Shown in pieces: positions 42,942-52,637 of a DNA stretch of 64,000 bases. A program made the translations under genes and the position numbers. Origin of the DNA: Rhodococcus koreensis. GTDB lineage: Bacteria; Actinomycetota; Actinomycetes; Mycobacteriales; Mycobacteriaceae. The notes under the pieces were generated by a model. The model worked only from the letters and a program-made list of their open reading frames with translations. It made no database searches and was not told where the DNA came from. The DNA lies in NCBI RefSeq assembly GCF_900105905.1, contig NZ_FNSV01000005.1:6014001-6078000 (forward strand), read 5' to 3'. Position 1 is the stretch's first letter; each line of letters begins with the position of its first letter.

Positions 42942-43097
42942 ATGACGCGTGAGGAAGAGCAATTGCTGCGATTGGCTGTGATCTGGCGGCCCTACGGCGG
43001 GCCTCCGGAGGAGACGGTCTTCGAGCGATTCGGAGTCGGCCGATCGACGTTCGACGAACGGGTGAAGGCGCTCGCGCGCCGACTGGCCGTTCGGTGA
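42942..43097 (+). CDS. Small DUF3263-like protein (51 aa)
   Basis: A 51-residue frame starting MTREEEQLLRLAVIWRPYGG, continuing with ETVFERFGVGRSTFDERVKA and ending in RRLAVR. The pattern, including YGG before an acidic patch and an FG turn, resembles the short helix-turn-helix-like DUF3263 proteins of actinobacteria. GAGGGAACGGGTGAG precedes the ATG. It lies between the ACAD and the tandem-TetR gene, 252 and 108 bp away. Similarity is by pattern only and should be treated as tentative. Confidence 0.5.
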   Translation: MTREEEQLLRLAVIWRPYGGPPEETVFERFGVGRSTFDERVKALARRLAVR

Positions 43098-43205
43098 CGC
43101 CTGACGTGGCCGACATCTTCCCGGCGGGTTCCCGGGCACAGTGTTTCCGGGGCGCGCGGATACACTCACCGGGGTACCGAGTTGGCTGAGGGGGCATGGG
43201 ACGTC

Positions 43206-44372
43206 GTGGCACGCAGGCCCCCCAACCGCAAGGATCAGATCATTGCTGCCGCGGGTGAGATGTTCCTGGCTCGTGGCTACCACAACGTCTCGGTCACCGA
43301 CGTCGCCGACGCACTCGACATCACGCCCTCGGCGCTCTACCACCACTTCCGCAACAAGCAGGACCTGCTGTTCGAGGTGGTCTGGAGCGGGCTCGAGAAG
43401 GTCGACGCCGCGCTGCTGCAATGCGGGACTCTCGACGAGGCGATCGGGGCGCTGTCCGCGACGATCGTGCGGTCGACCGGACTGGCCACGGTCTGGGAGC
43501 GTGAGGCCCGACACCTCGAGGGCACGCAGCGCGAGCAGATCCGGGAGCGTGAATCGCAGGTCATCGCGCACATGGTGCCCCTGATCGTCGCCGGGCGCGG
43601 CGACCTGACACCGGAGGCGGGTGAGCTGGCCGCCCGGGCGGTGTTCGGTTCGCTCGGCGGGTTCCGGCGGCGCTACAGCCTCTCGCGCCGCGACGATGAG
43701 GCGATCATGGCGCGGCTGGGGGAGCTGATCGGCGGCGCCGACGCGTCGATGCTCGGGACACCGCCCGCCCTGGAGAGGCACGGCGGCGACGACGGCGCCG
43801 ACGACATGGGTGCGCAGATCTCGCGGCGAGAGCAACTGATCGGTATCGGCGCCCGATTGTTCGACCAGTTCGGATTCCAGTCGGTCACCATGAGCGACAT
43901 CGGCAAGGCGGCGGGCATCGTGGCCTCCGCCGTCTACCGGCACTTCGGCGCCAAGACCGACCTCCTCGTCGCGGCGGCAACCCGAGGCCGTGAGCGGTTG
44001 CGGGCCGGCGCGGACCGCGCGCTGGCCGACGCTGTCGATCCGAGCGATGCGGTCGAACGGCTCGTCCGCTCGCATGTGGTGGTGTCGTTGCAGAACCCGC
44101 ACCTGATCGGGATCCTCGCCAACGAGCGTGCCCAGCTCCCGGACAAGGAACGAACCGAGACGCGCCGGTTCCACACGGACTACCTCGATGTCTGGCTGCA
44201 AACGATTACCGCGGCCGCCTCCCACCGGGAACCCGCCGAAACGCGCATGCGGGTCGCCGCTGTGCATTCGATGATCTATTTCGTCGCCCACTCCAGGGCG
44301 GGGAGTCCGCCCTGGCCAGGACTCGACGACTGGCTTACCCGGCTCGGCGTCGCTGCGCTGTTGGACCGCTGA
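43206..44372 (+). CDS. Tandem TetR transcriptional regulator (two HTH domains)
   Basis: A 388-residue protein with two TetR DNA-binding domains at about 8-54 (RKDQIIAAAGEMFLARGYHN, SALYHHFRNKQDLL) and 206-252 (SRREQLIGIGARLFDQFGFQ, SAVYRHFGAKTDLL). I use the GTG at 43206 because the resulting start, ARRPPNRKDQI, lines up with the paralogue at 24081; a TTG at 43182 is possible. It sits between the hydratase-to-ACAD operon and an MBL hydrolase gene, and probably regulates one or both. The ligand is likely an acyl-CoA. Confidence 0.9.
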   Translation: MARRPPNRKDQIIAAAGEMFLARGYHNVSVTDVADALDITPSALYHHFRNKQDLLFEVVWSGLEKVDAALLQCGTLDEAIGALSATIVRSTGLATVWEREARHLEGTQREQIRERESQVIAHMVPLIVAGRGDLTPEAGELAARAVFGSLGGFRRRYSLSRRDDEAIMARLGELIGGADASMLGTPPALERHGGDDGADDMGAQISRREQLIGIGARLFDQFGFQSVTMSDIGKAAGIVASAVYRHFGAKTDLLVAAATRGRERLRAGADRALADAVDPSDAVERLVRSHVVVSLQNPHLIGILANERAQLPDKERTETRRFHTDYLDVWLQTITAAASHREPAETRMRVAAVHSMIYFVAHSRAGSPPWPGLDDWLTRLGVAALLDR

Positions 44373-44684
44373 CTACCCGGCAACCCGCTGTGTAAGAGCT
44401 CACGCATTTCCACGTGCTCCGGCACCCGTTTCGCGGTGAGCGGAGGGTGCACATTGACGCCCAGACGCGCAGGCGTGATAATCCGCACAGTGGCAATTGA
44501 ATATTTACATACGTTGTTATAGTCACTGTTGAAAGCCCATCTGAGGTTTCACCTATATGTATTTGTATATTCCAGTGCGGCGCCGGCGATCGCTCCCCGT
44601 CACTGCGGGATCCGGTGACGACGTCCCGGTGCGAACCGGTCGCCGCGGTGCCCGCAGAAGGTCCTCCAGTCAGGAGCAACGCGC
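44373..44684. other. A/T-rich promoter region ahead of the MBL hydrolase gene
   Basis: 312 bp without a gene. The stretch 44490-44572 is unusually A/T-rich and contains TATAGT (44518-44523) and a TATATGTATTTGTATA run, so it most likely holds the promoter and operator for 44685. No clean -35 at 17 bases could be assigned. Confidence 0.45.
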
Positions 44685-45740
44685 ATGAACATTTCCGCCG
44701 CCATCGGTGATGGCATCTTCCGGATCGCGGTCCCCATCACGGGCAGCCCCCTCGGCCACACCCTGGTGTATGTAGTGGAGTCCCCGCGCGGTGTCGTGCT
44801 GGTGGACGCCGGCTGGGACGATGACGCCGCGTGGGACGCACTATCCACCGGACTCGACGAGATCGGCCATGGCGTGGCGGAGGTCGAGGGCGTCGTCCTT
44901 ACCCATTTTCACCCCGACCACGTCGGACTCTGCGGTCGAGTGCGGGAGGCATCCGGGGCGTGGATTGCCATGCACGACTCCGATCGGGTGCATTTCGACG
45001 ACATGGTCGCGGTCCGGGACACCGAGTGGGCCGACGCGCAGAAGCGGACGCTGCGCCTCGCGGGTGCATCGGCTGCAGATCTGGCGCACTTCGAGCGCGA
45101 CGTGCGCCGCACGCCACCGGCCCGCCCACACGCTGCGCCGGACCGGACGCTGGTGGACGACGAAGTCATCGCGCTCGCCGGACGTGGCCTCCGGGTCGTG
45201 CACACGCCGGGGCACACGCCCGGACACGTGTGTTTCTACCTCGACGGCGTGGACGTCATGTTCACCGGCGACCACGTGCTGCAGAAGACGAGTCCGCACG
45301 TCGGCACCTCGACCGTGCCGTTGGCCGAACGCGATGCACTGGCCGAGTTCATGGGCTCGCTGCACCGGGTCGGGTCGATGCGGATAACCCGCGGTCTCGG
45401 TGCACACGGCGCCGTGATCGACGATGTCGCCGGCCGGGCGGGAGCGCTCGTCGAGCACCACGAGGAGCAGCTCGATCACCTGCACGCGGCCTTCGGCGAC
45501 GAACCGATCACATTGTGGCAGGTCGCGAATCTGATGCGGTGGTACAAACCGTGGGCCGAGTTGCCATGGGCCGGTAAGAACCTCGCACTGTCGGAGGCGG
45601 CCGCGCATCTGCGTCACCTGGTGGCGCGTGGACTGGTCGCGGCGGAGCCGGGGGAGGGCGCCGCACTGTTCCGCCGGGTCCGGACATCGGATTCCATTGC
45701 CCAGCACCAGGAATGTGCCGCGCAAACGCTCCGGGCGTGA
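44685..45740 (+). CDS. MBL-fold metallo-hydrolase
   Basis: A 351-residue metallo-beta-lactamase-fold protein. The metal motif THFHPDH (His74, His76, Asp78, His79), then HTPGHTPGH and FTGDH complete the dinuclear zinc site. The C-terminal region, after about residue 270, is helical and winged-helix-like, as in LACTB2-type hydrolases. The substrate is not clear; thioester or lactone hydrolysis would fit the CoA-rich setting. The ATG has CAGGAG in front. An enoyl-CoA hydratase gene follows after 74 bp on the same strand. Confidence 0.9.
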   Translation: MNISAAIGDGIFRIAVPITGSPLGHTLVYVVESPRGVVLVDAGWDDDAAWDALSTGLDEIGHGVAEVEGVVLTHFHPDHVGLCGRVREASGAWIAMHDSDRVHFDDMVAVRDTEWADAQKRTLRLAGASAADLAHFERDVRRTPPARPHAAPDRTLVDDEVIALAGRGLRVVHTPGHTPGHVCFYLDGVDVMFTGDHVLQKTSPHVGTSTVPLAERDALAEFMGSLHRVGSMRITRGLGAHGAVIDDVAGRAGALVEHHEEQLDHLHAAFGDEPITLWQVANLMRWYKPWAELPWAGKNLALSEAAAHLRHLVARGLVAAEPGEGAALFRRVRTSDSIAQHQECAAQTLRA

Positions 45741-45814
45741 CGCGCCAGCGGCGATGGCTGTCGGCATGAGAGTTCGCCCCAACTTCACTGAAAACCCCAC
45801 CGAAGGGATGCGAT

Positions 45815-46633
45815 ATGACGATTTCGATAGACCGTGGCCTCGGGCGCGATGGCGTGGGTGCCCCGGTGCTGACCTCGTGCGCCGACGGCGTGCTCACGAT
45901 CACGCTCAACCGACCCCATCGGCGCAACGCCCTGCCACGCTCCGGCTTCGACGCGCTGGGCGCCGCACTGCGGACCGCCGAACGCGATCCCGAAGTTCGG
46001 GTGATCGTGCTCCGCGGCGCGGACGGCCATTTCTGCAGCGGGGCCGACCTCGAGTCGGCGGGCGGGCCCGGCCACCCGCTGGACGGGATGCGCCTGGTCA
46101 ACTCGACCGCCCGGACGCTCGCCGAAATGCCCAAACCGGTCATCGCCTGCGTCGAGGGTTACGCGGTGGGTGCAGGCTGCAACCTTGCGCTTCTCTGCGA
46201 CCTGGTGATCGCCACTCCGACAGCGAAGTTCAGCCAGATCTTCGCCAAGCGCGGCGTGTCCGTCGACTTCGGCGGATCCTGGATCCTGCCACGGCTGGTC
46301 GGGCTTCAGCAGGCCAAGCGTCTGGTCATGCTCGCGGAGACGATCGGGGCCGAGGAGGCACGCGAGCTGGGCCTGGTTACCTGGGTCAAGGAGCCCGAGG
46401 AGATCGATACCTTCCTCGGCGACCTGGCCAGGCGTCTCGCGGATGGTCCCCCGGTAGCACTCGCCCTGTCGAAGTCGCTGCTCGACCGCGGTTCGGGCGG
46501 GACGCTGGGGGAGGCCCTCGACCGTGAGGCGCATGCGTTCACGATCAACTTCGCCACAGACGCACCCAACGCGATCCGTGCCTTCGTCGAGCGGCGCCCC
46601 GCGGTCTTCGACGGCCACTGGCAGGTGCGGTAG
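45815..46633 (+). CDS. Enoyl-CoA hydratase/isomerase family protein
   Basis: A 272-residue crotonase-fold enzyme. FCSGADLESAG and EGYAVGAGCNLALLCDL form the oxyanion hole, and KRGVSVDFGGSW has Asp at the second acidic position, as in PaaG/isomerase-like members. The C-terminal AFVERRPAVFDG is typical. It probably acts on an unsaturated acyl-CoA, with the MBL hydrolase gene upstream as operon partner. It is convergent with the tandem-TetR gene, 66 bp away. Confidence 0.9.
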   Translation: MTISIDRGLGRDGVGAPVLTSCADGVLTITLNRPHRRNALPRSGFDALGAALRTAERDPEVRVIVLRGADGHFCSGADLESAGGPGHPLDGMRLVNSTARTLAEMPKPVIACVEGYAVGAGCNLALLCDLVIATPTAKFSQIFAKRGVSVDFGGSWILPRLVGLQQAKRLVMLAETIGAEEARELGLVTWVKEPEEIDTFLGDLARRLADGPPVALALSKSLLDRGSGGTLGEALDREAHAFTINFATDAPNAIRAFVERRPAVFDGHWQVR

Positions 46634-46654
46634 CCGGAAACCGGGTGACGCGTC

Positions 46655-46690
46655 GCGGCGCCGTCGAGCCTGCGGTCCGTCAGGCGCCGC
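46655..46690. terminator. Candidate hairpin between convergent genes
   Basis: GCGGCGCC (46655-46662) and GGCGCCGC (46683-46690) are perfect inverted repeats with a 20-base loop between the convergent hydratase and TetR genes. The long loop and lack of a U-tract keep confidence low. Confidence 0.3.
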
Positions 46691-46699
46691 CCGCCTCGC

Positions 46700-47893
46700 T
46701 CACAGGTGCCCGGGGTACCGCAACAGTGATGTGGTGAGCTCGATCAGACGGTCGCCCAGGTCGGGGCGCTCCCGTGCCGCCCGCATCCGCACGAGGCTGT
46801 TCACCACGATGAACACCGTGTCGATGACGATCTTCGCGGCTTCGGGCCCCAGTTCCGGTCGGCTCTCGCGCAGCAGGCGCTTCCAGACGTTGGCGTAGTC
46901 CCGCTGGGAGCGCTGGGAGTGCTTGCGCTCCTTCTCTGGGAGTTCATCGCGTTCACTGGTCAGAATCCCGATCAGACGACTGTGCTCGAGGGCGAAGTCG
47001 ATGTGCGAACGCAACAGCAGATCCAACTTCTCCTCGGCGGTGCCGCCCTGCTGCAGGGCGGCCGCCATACCCGAGTGCATTCGCTCGTCTCCGCGGATGA
47101 GAGCGGTCGAGAGGATTTCCTCTTTGGTGGGAAAGTGTTTGTACACACTGGATCCGGTGATGCCCGCCGCGGCGCCGATGTCATCCATCCGGACCGATTG
47201 GAAGCCACGCTCGTCGAACAGCCGGGTGGCGTGCTTGATCAGCTGTTCACGCCGAGGCAGCTCGACGCCGACATAGGTCTCAGTGGTGGGCGACCGGACG
47301 GCGGCGGGGGCCGCGGACAGCTCGCAGTGCACCAGGGTCGAGAGCAGGTCGTAGCGGATCCGGAGGAACTCGCCCTTCGGCAGTGTGATGCGGTGCAGGC
47401 CGAAGGAGCCGAGGGCAGCGATGAGTGCCCAGGTGAGCAGCTCGGTGTCGGCCTCGCCCAGATCGGGTCGTTCGCCGGCGACGATGACGTGAACTAGGGC
47501 GGCGTTCTCGGTCAGGCGCTGCCGCAGCACTGCGCGCTGTTCGTCGGGAAGGTGGCGCGATTCACGCTGCCACAGTGCGGGCAGTCCCCGGCGCTCGAGC
47601 GCGACGGTCCCGGTCGCCTTCAGGTACGAGTCCATGTCTTCGCTGGAGCGGACCGTCGTGTTCATCACCTCGAGACCGTCGAGGACCGTTTGCAGTAGCA
47701 GATCCGCCTTGCTGCGGAAGTGCCGATACAGCGCCCCCGCTGTGATGCCCACTTCCGCCGCGACGTCCGCCATCGACACGTTGTAGTAGCCACGATCGCG
47801 GAAGAGTCGCGATGCGGTGAGTACGATCGTCTGCTTGCGGTCGCGCGGCCTGCGACCGCGTGGTGTGGTCGGCGCCGACTGCGTCACTGCCAC
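46700..47893 (-). CDS. Tandem TetR transcriptional regulator (two HTH domains)
   Basis: A 397-residue protein with TetR DNA-binding domains at about 18-65 (RKQTIVLTASRLFRDRGYYN, GALYRHFRSKADLL) and 213-260 (PRREQLIKHATRLFDERGFQ, SSVYKHFPTKEEIL). The GTG at 47893 has GAAAGGA upstream. It lies 268 bp downstream of the minus-strand beta-oxidation operon (SCPx to ACAD), and is the probable repressor of that operon. It shares the double architecture with 24081 and 43206, so the three are a paralogous set. Confidence 0.9.
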   Translation of the reverse strand: MAVTQSAPTTPRGRRPRDRKQTIVLTASRLFRDRGYYNVSMADVAAEVGITAGALYRHFRSKADLLLQTVLDGLEVMNTTVRSSEDMDSYLKATGTVALERRGLPALWQRESRHLPDEQRAVLRQRLTENAALVHVIVAGERPDLGEADTELLTWALIAALGSFGLHRITLPKGEFLRIRYDLLSTLVHCELSAAPAAVRSPTTETYVGVELPRREQLIKHATRLFDERGFQSVRMDDIGAAAGITGSSVYKHFPTKEEILSTALIRGDERMHSGMAAALQQGGTAEEKLDLLLRSHIDFALEHSRLIGILTSERDELPEKERKHSQRSQRDYANVWKRLLRESRPELGPEAAKIVIDTVFIVVNSLVRMRAARERPDLGDRLIELTTSLLRYPGHL

Positions 47894-48161
47894 GGTACGT
47901 CCTTTCGAAGCCGTTCAACGAGCCCCCGAGATCCCGTCGACGACTGCGAACCGGAATCTCGCCACGCTGCGCACGGTCACCCGTTAGATACGTTCACCAT
48001 GATAGATGCAGCACTAAGTAAATACGGACGGTACCAGATCTCGGCCCCGACGGAACCGGCTCGGAAAGTTCGTCCGCATGCGCGTGCTCGCTTTGGCGGC
48101 TCACGATCGGAAAGTAGCCGGCTCGGGTGACGACCTGCCCACCGGAGCCGACCACTGTTCA

Positions 48162-49319
48162 TCAGACCGCCATATCCTTGGCGATGATCGTCTTGAGCAC
48201 CTCGCTGGTCCCGCCGTAGATGCGGTTGACGCGAGTGTCGGCATACAGACGGGCGATCGGGTACTCGCGGATGTAGCCATAGCCGCCGTGCAGCTGCAGG
48301 CATTTGTCGATGACCCGGCCGGCGACCTCGGTGCAGAACAGCTTGATCCGGGCCGCATCCGCCGCGGTGAGTTCGTCGGTGTCCTCGAGCTCGAGTCCCT
48401 TGTCCACCATCGCCTGCGCGGCGGCCACCTCGGTCTTGCATTCGGCCAGAACGAACTTCGTGTTCTGGAATGAGGCGACCGGCTTGCCGAACACCGTGCG
48501 TTCCTTGGTGTACGCGAGGGCGAACTCGATGGCGGCGGTCGCTCGGGAGACGGCCTCGACACCCATCGAGAGCCGCTCGCGGGGCAGGTTCTGGCCGAGG
48601 TAGGAAAATCCCGCCCCCTCCTGTCCGAGCAAGTTCTCCACCGGGACCCGGACGTCGGTGAATGTGAGTTCGTTCGTGTCGCTCGCCAAGTGACCGATCT
48701 TGTCCAGCTTGCGCCCGAACGCGAATCCCGCACTGTTCGTGGGAACGACGAGCAGGCTCAGGCCGGCGCGGCGGTCCTCGGCGGTGGCGGGGGAGGTGCG
48801 GGCCGCGACAACGCACAACTCGGAGTTCCGGGCCCCGGAAATGAAGGTCTTCGAGCCGTTGAGGACGTAGTGTGTACCGTCCTCGGATAGCGTCGCCGTG
48901 GTGCGAATCCCGGCCAGATCCGATCCGGTCCCGGGCTCGGTCATGGCGATGCACAGCAGGAGATCGCCGGCGGCGATGCCAGGGAACCATCGCGCACGCT
49001 GTTCGTCGTTCGCGAGGTTGAGCAGGTACGGGAGCACGACGCCCTGGCTGATGCCGTAGTTGTACATGGCCACCGCGGAGAGCGCCGACTCTTCGGCGAT
49101 GATGGCCTGGTATTTGAAGCTGACGTCGCCGGCACCGCCGAACTCCTCCGGGATCCCGAAACCGGTCAGGCCGAGGTCGGCGAGCTTGCGGAACAGCTCG
49201 CGCGGCGGATATCCCACCTCCTCCCAGTCCGCGAAGTACGGGGTGACCTCCTTTGCGATGAAGTCGCGAATGGTGGCCCGAAAGGCCTCGTGGTCCTCGT
49301 TGTAGATGGTGCGTTTCAT
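48162..49319 (-). CDS. Acyl-CoA dehydrogenase (MKRT/LCAD-like type)
   Basis: A 385-residue acyl-CoA dehydrogenase starting MKRTIYNEDHEAFRA. It has IAMTEPGTGSDLAGI, Glu248 in NLPRERL as the expected catalytic base, and YGGTSEVLK at the C-terminal loop. It is closest by eye to 15100 (shared LSEDGTHYVLNG and RNSELCVVAART), so these two may be the matched pair from cluster duplication. It is the last gene of the minus-strand operon, seven bases after the ligase stop. Confidence 0.94.
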   Translation of the reverse strand: MKRTIYNEDHEAFRATIRDFIAKEVTPYFADWEEVGYPPRELFRKLADLGLTGFGIPEEFGGAGDVSFKYQAIIAEESALSAVAMYNYGISQGVVLPYLLNLANDEQRARWFPGIAAGDLLLCIAMTEPGTGSDLAGIRTTATLSEDGTHYVLNGSKTFISGARNSELCVVAARTSPATAEDRRAGLSLLVVPTNSAGFAFGRKLDKIGHLASDTNELTFTDVRVPVENLLGQEGAGFSYLGQNLPRERLSMGVEAVSRATAAIEFALAYTKERTVFGKPVASFQNTKFVLAECKTEVAAAQAMVDKGLELEDTDELTAADAARIKLFCTEVAGRVIDKCLQLHGGYGYIREYPIARLYADTRVNRIYGGTSEVLKTIIAKDMAV

Positions 49320-49326
49320 GCGATTC

Positions 49327-50868
<1,542 letters not shown>

Positions 50869-50980
50869 GAGGTGCTCCTGAGGTGAAAGGGGCTTCGGTA
50901 CTGGTGATGCCCCGATTGATGGGTGGGGGTTCCCGCCGCGCCCGGCGATCACCGCGACACGGGCGCGGCGGGTGCCGGGA

Positions 50981-51784
50981 TCAGTGGGTGCCGGCGTCGA
51001 CGACCAGGCACTGGCCGCTGACATAGTTCGCGTCCTGGGTGCACAGCAGGTAGGCGGCGCCGGCAGCCTCGGAGGGGGTGCCCGGCCGGCCCAGCGGGAT
51101 GCGCGTCGAGGCGCTGTCGGCGATCTTCTGGTTGATGCCGACGGGCAGCTTGCGCCCCTCGACCTCGATGAACGCGTTGTCGCCCGCCACGGCCTCGGTC
51201 ATCCGGGTGAGGATCCAGCCGTAGGCGACGGCGTTCACATTGACCTTGTACCGGCCCCACTCGCGCGCAAGAGATTTCGTCAGACCGATCACACCCGCCT
51301 TCGCCGAGGAGTAGTTGGCCTGGCCGGCTCCGCCCTTCGTCCCGGACACGGAGGAGACGTTGACGACCTTGCGGTGGTGGTCGACCGGGTTGGTCTTCAG
51401 GTACGGCTGCGCCGCGCGCAGGATCTGGAACGGCGCCTTGAGGTGCACTTCCAGGATGGCGTCCCACTGTTCGTTACTCATCTTCTGGATGACGCTGTCC
51501 CAGGTGTAGCCGGCGTTGTTGACGATGATGTCGAGGCCGCCGAAGGTGTCGATCGCGGTCCCGACGAATCGGTCGGCGAAGCCGTCTTCGACCACGGAAC
51601 CGGCGCATACGATCGCGGTGCCGCCCGCGGCGCGGATCTCGGCGGCGGTCTCCTCGGCCGGCGCCGGGTCGAGGTCGTTGACGACAACGCTCGCCCCCTC
51701 GGATCCCAGCTTCAGGGCGATCTCCCGCCCGATGCCGCGCCCGGATCCGGACACGATTGCGGACCTACCGTCCAGTGTTCCCAT
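50981..51784 (-). CDS. SDR family oxidoreductase (paralogue of 14256)
   Basis: A 267-residue SDR starting MGTLDGRSAIVSGSGRGIG. The nucleotide loop, NNAG, catalytic Ser, and YSSAK (Tyr158, Lys162) are present, with YLLCTQDANYVSGQCL at the C-terminal end. It matches 14256 along its whole length, including AGYTWDSVIQKM. Probable role: NAD-dependent 3-hydroxyacyl-CoA dehydrogenase. It lies 16 bp after the MaoC gene and 112 bp before the ligase. Confidence 0.9.
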   Translation of the reverse strand: MGTLDGRSAIVSGSGRGIGREIALKLGSEGASVVVNDLDPAPAEETAAEIRAAGGTAIVCAGSVVEDGFADRFVGTAIDTFGGLDIIVNNAGYTWDSVIQKMSNEQWDAILEVHLKAPFQILRAAQPYLKTNPVDHHRKVVNVSSVSGTKGGAGQANYSSAKAGVIGLTKSLAREWGRYKVNVNAVAYGWILTRMTEAVAGDNAFIEVEGRKLPVGINQKIADSASTRIPLGRPGTPSEAAGAAYLLCTQDANYVSGQCLVVDAGTH

Positions 51785-51800
51785 GGGTTTCTCCTTCTTG

Positions 51801-52178
51801 CTAGGTGGTGACGACGGCGGTGCCCCGCAGGGTGACCGTGCCGTCGGGAAGGGTTGTCGTCAGATCCAGGTGGGCCAATGAGCCCTCGACACGGACCACG
51901 GTGCCGCGGCAGGTCGGTTCGGCGTTCACCGGGGTTACCGCGGCGAAACGCACTGAATACGAACGGATCTTGTTCTGGGGCACCCAGTCGGTGAGCAGGT
52001 GCCCAAGGTACGCCATCGACAGCATGCCGTGCGCGAACACGTCATCGATGCCGACCTCCCGGCAGGCGTCGATGTCGATGTGGGCGGGGTTGTGGTCACC
52101 GGAGGCTCCTGCGTAGAGCGCCAGGGTGGTGCGGCTGATACGGGGCAGCTCGAGGGTGCGGGTATCTCCGACGTTCAT
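51801..52178 (-). CDS. MaoC-like (R)-enoyl-CoA hydratase subunit
   Basis: A 125-residue hot-dog hydratase with YAGASGDHNPAHIDIDACRE, the full hydratase-2 signature. Asp28 and His33 are the catalytic pair. Its ATG overlaps the stop of the preceding MaoC-like gene (ATGA), so the two proteins probably assemble as one heteromeric enoyl-CoA hydratase. It corresponds to the gene at 20064 in the first cluster. Confidence 0.9.
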   Translation of the reverse strand: MNVGDTRTLELPRISRTTLALYAGASGDHNPAHIDIDACREVGIDDVFAHGMLSMAYLGHLLTDWVPQNKIRSYSVRFAAVTPVNAEPTCRGTVVRVEGSLAHLDLTTTLPDGTVTLRGTAVVTT

Positions 52179-52636
52179 GCCGACACGCTCCCTGCTACCT
52201 CACGTATCACAACGGTACTGCTCAAGGTTGCGACGAGGTCACCGTCGCGGGTCACCTCGGTGGTGCGCACCAGGAACTCGAGCGCGCCACCCTTCTTGTC
52301 GTAGACATCGGTGACCGCGGTGGAGAAGGTCACCAAGTCCCCCGCGTACACCGGCTGGTGGTACTCGAAGGACTGTTCGCCGTGCAGGATGGTCACCGGG
52401 TCGATGCCGAGGTCCTCGAGGAACGCGAACGGGTTCGGTACCTCGGCGTTCAGGCACAACAGGAACGTCGGGGGCACGGGCAGGTTGCGGTGGCCCGCCG
52501 CGGTCGCGGCGGCGACATCGGAATACACCGGGTCGCTCTGGCCGGTCGCCTTGGCGAAAAACCGCAACCGGCCGCGTTCGACGAACACGGTGTGCGCCGG
52601 CGAACGTATGCCGATGATCGATCGATCCAGCCTCAT
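52175..52636 (-). CDS. MaoC-like hot-dog protein, N-terminal dehydratase type (FAS1-like)
   Basis: A 153-residue hot-dog protein starting MRLDRSIIGIRSPAHTVFVE, with VPPTFLLCLNAEV and ILHGEQSFEYHQPVYAGDL. This is the HadA-like, non-catalytic half, without an Asp-His dyad. It pairs with the catalytic subunit encoded immediately downstream. It follows the SCPx-type thiolase with a single base between stop and start, suggesting tight co-expression. In steroid side-chain systems such MaoC/SCPx partners form a complex; here that is only an inference from linkage. Confidence 0.87.
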   Translation of the reverse strand: MRLDRSIIGIRSPAHTVFVERGRLRFFAKATGQSDPVYSDVAAATAAGHRNLPVPPTFLLCLNAEVPNPFAFLEDLGIDPVTILHGEQSFEYHQPVYAGDLVTFSTAVTDVYDKKGGALEFLVRTTEVTRDGDLVATLSSTVVIREVAGSVSA

Positions 52637-52637
52637 C

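Noticed and set aside
46655..46690. Hairpin as a regulatory RNA
   Set aside because: An 8-bp stem with a 20-base loop in GC-rich DNA is not enough; listed only as a weak terminator.
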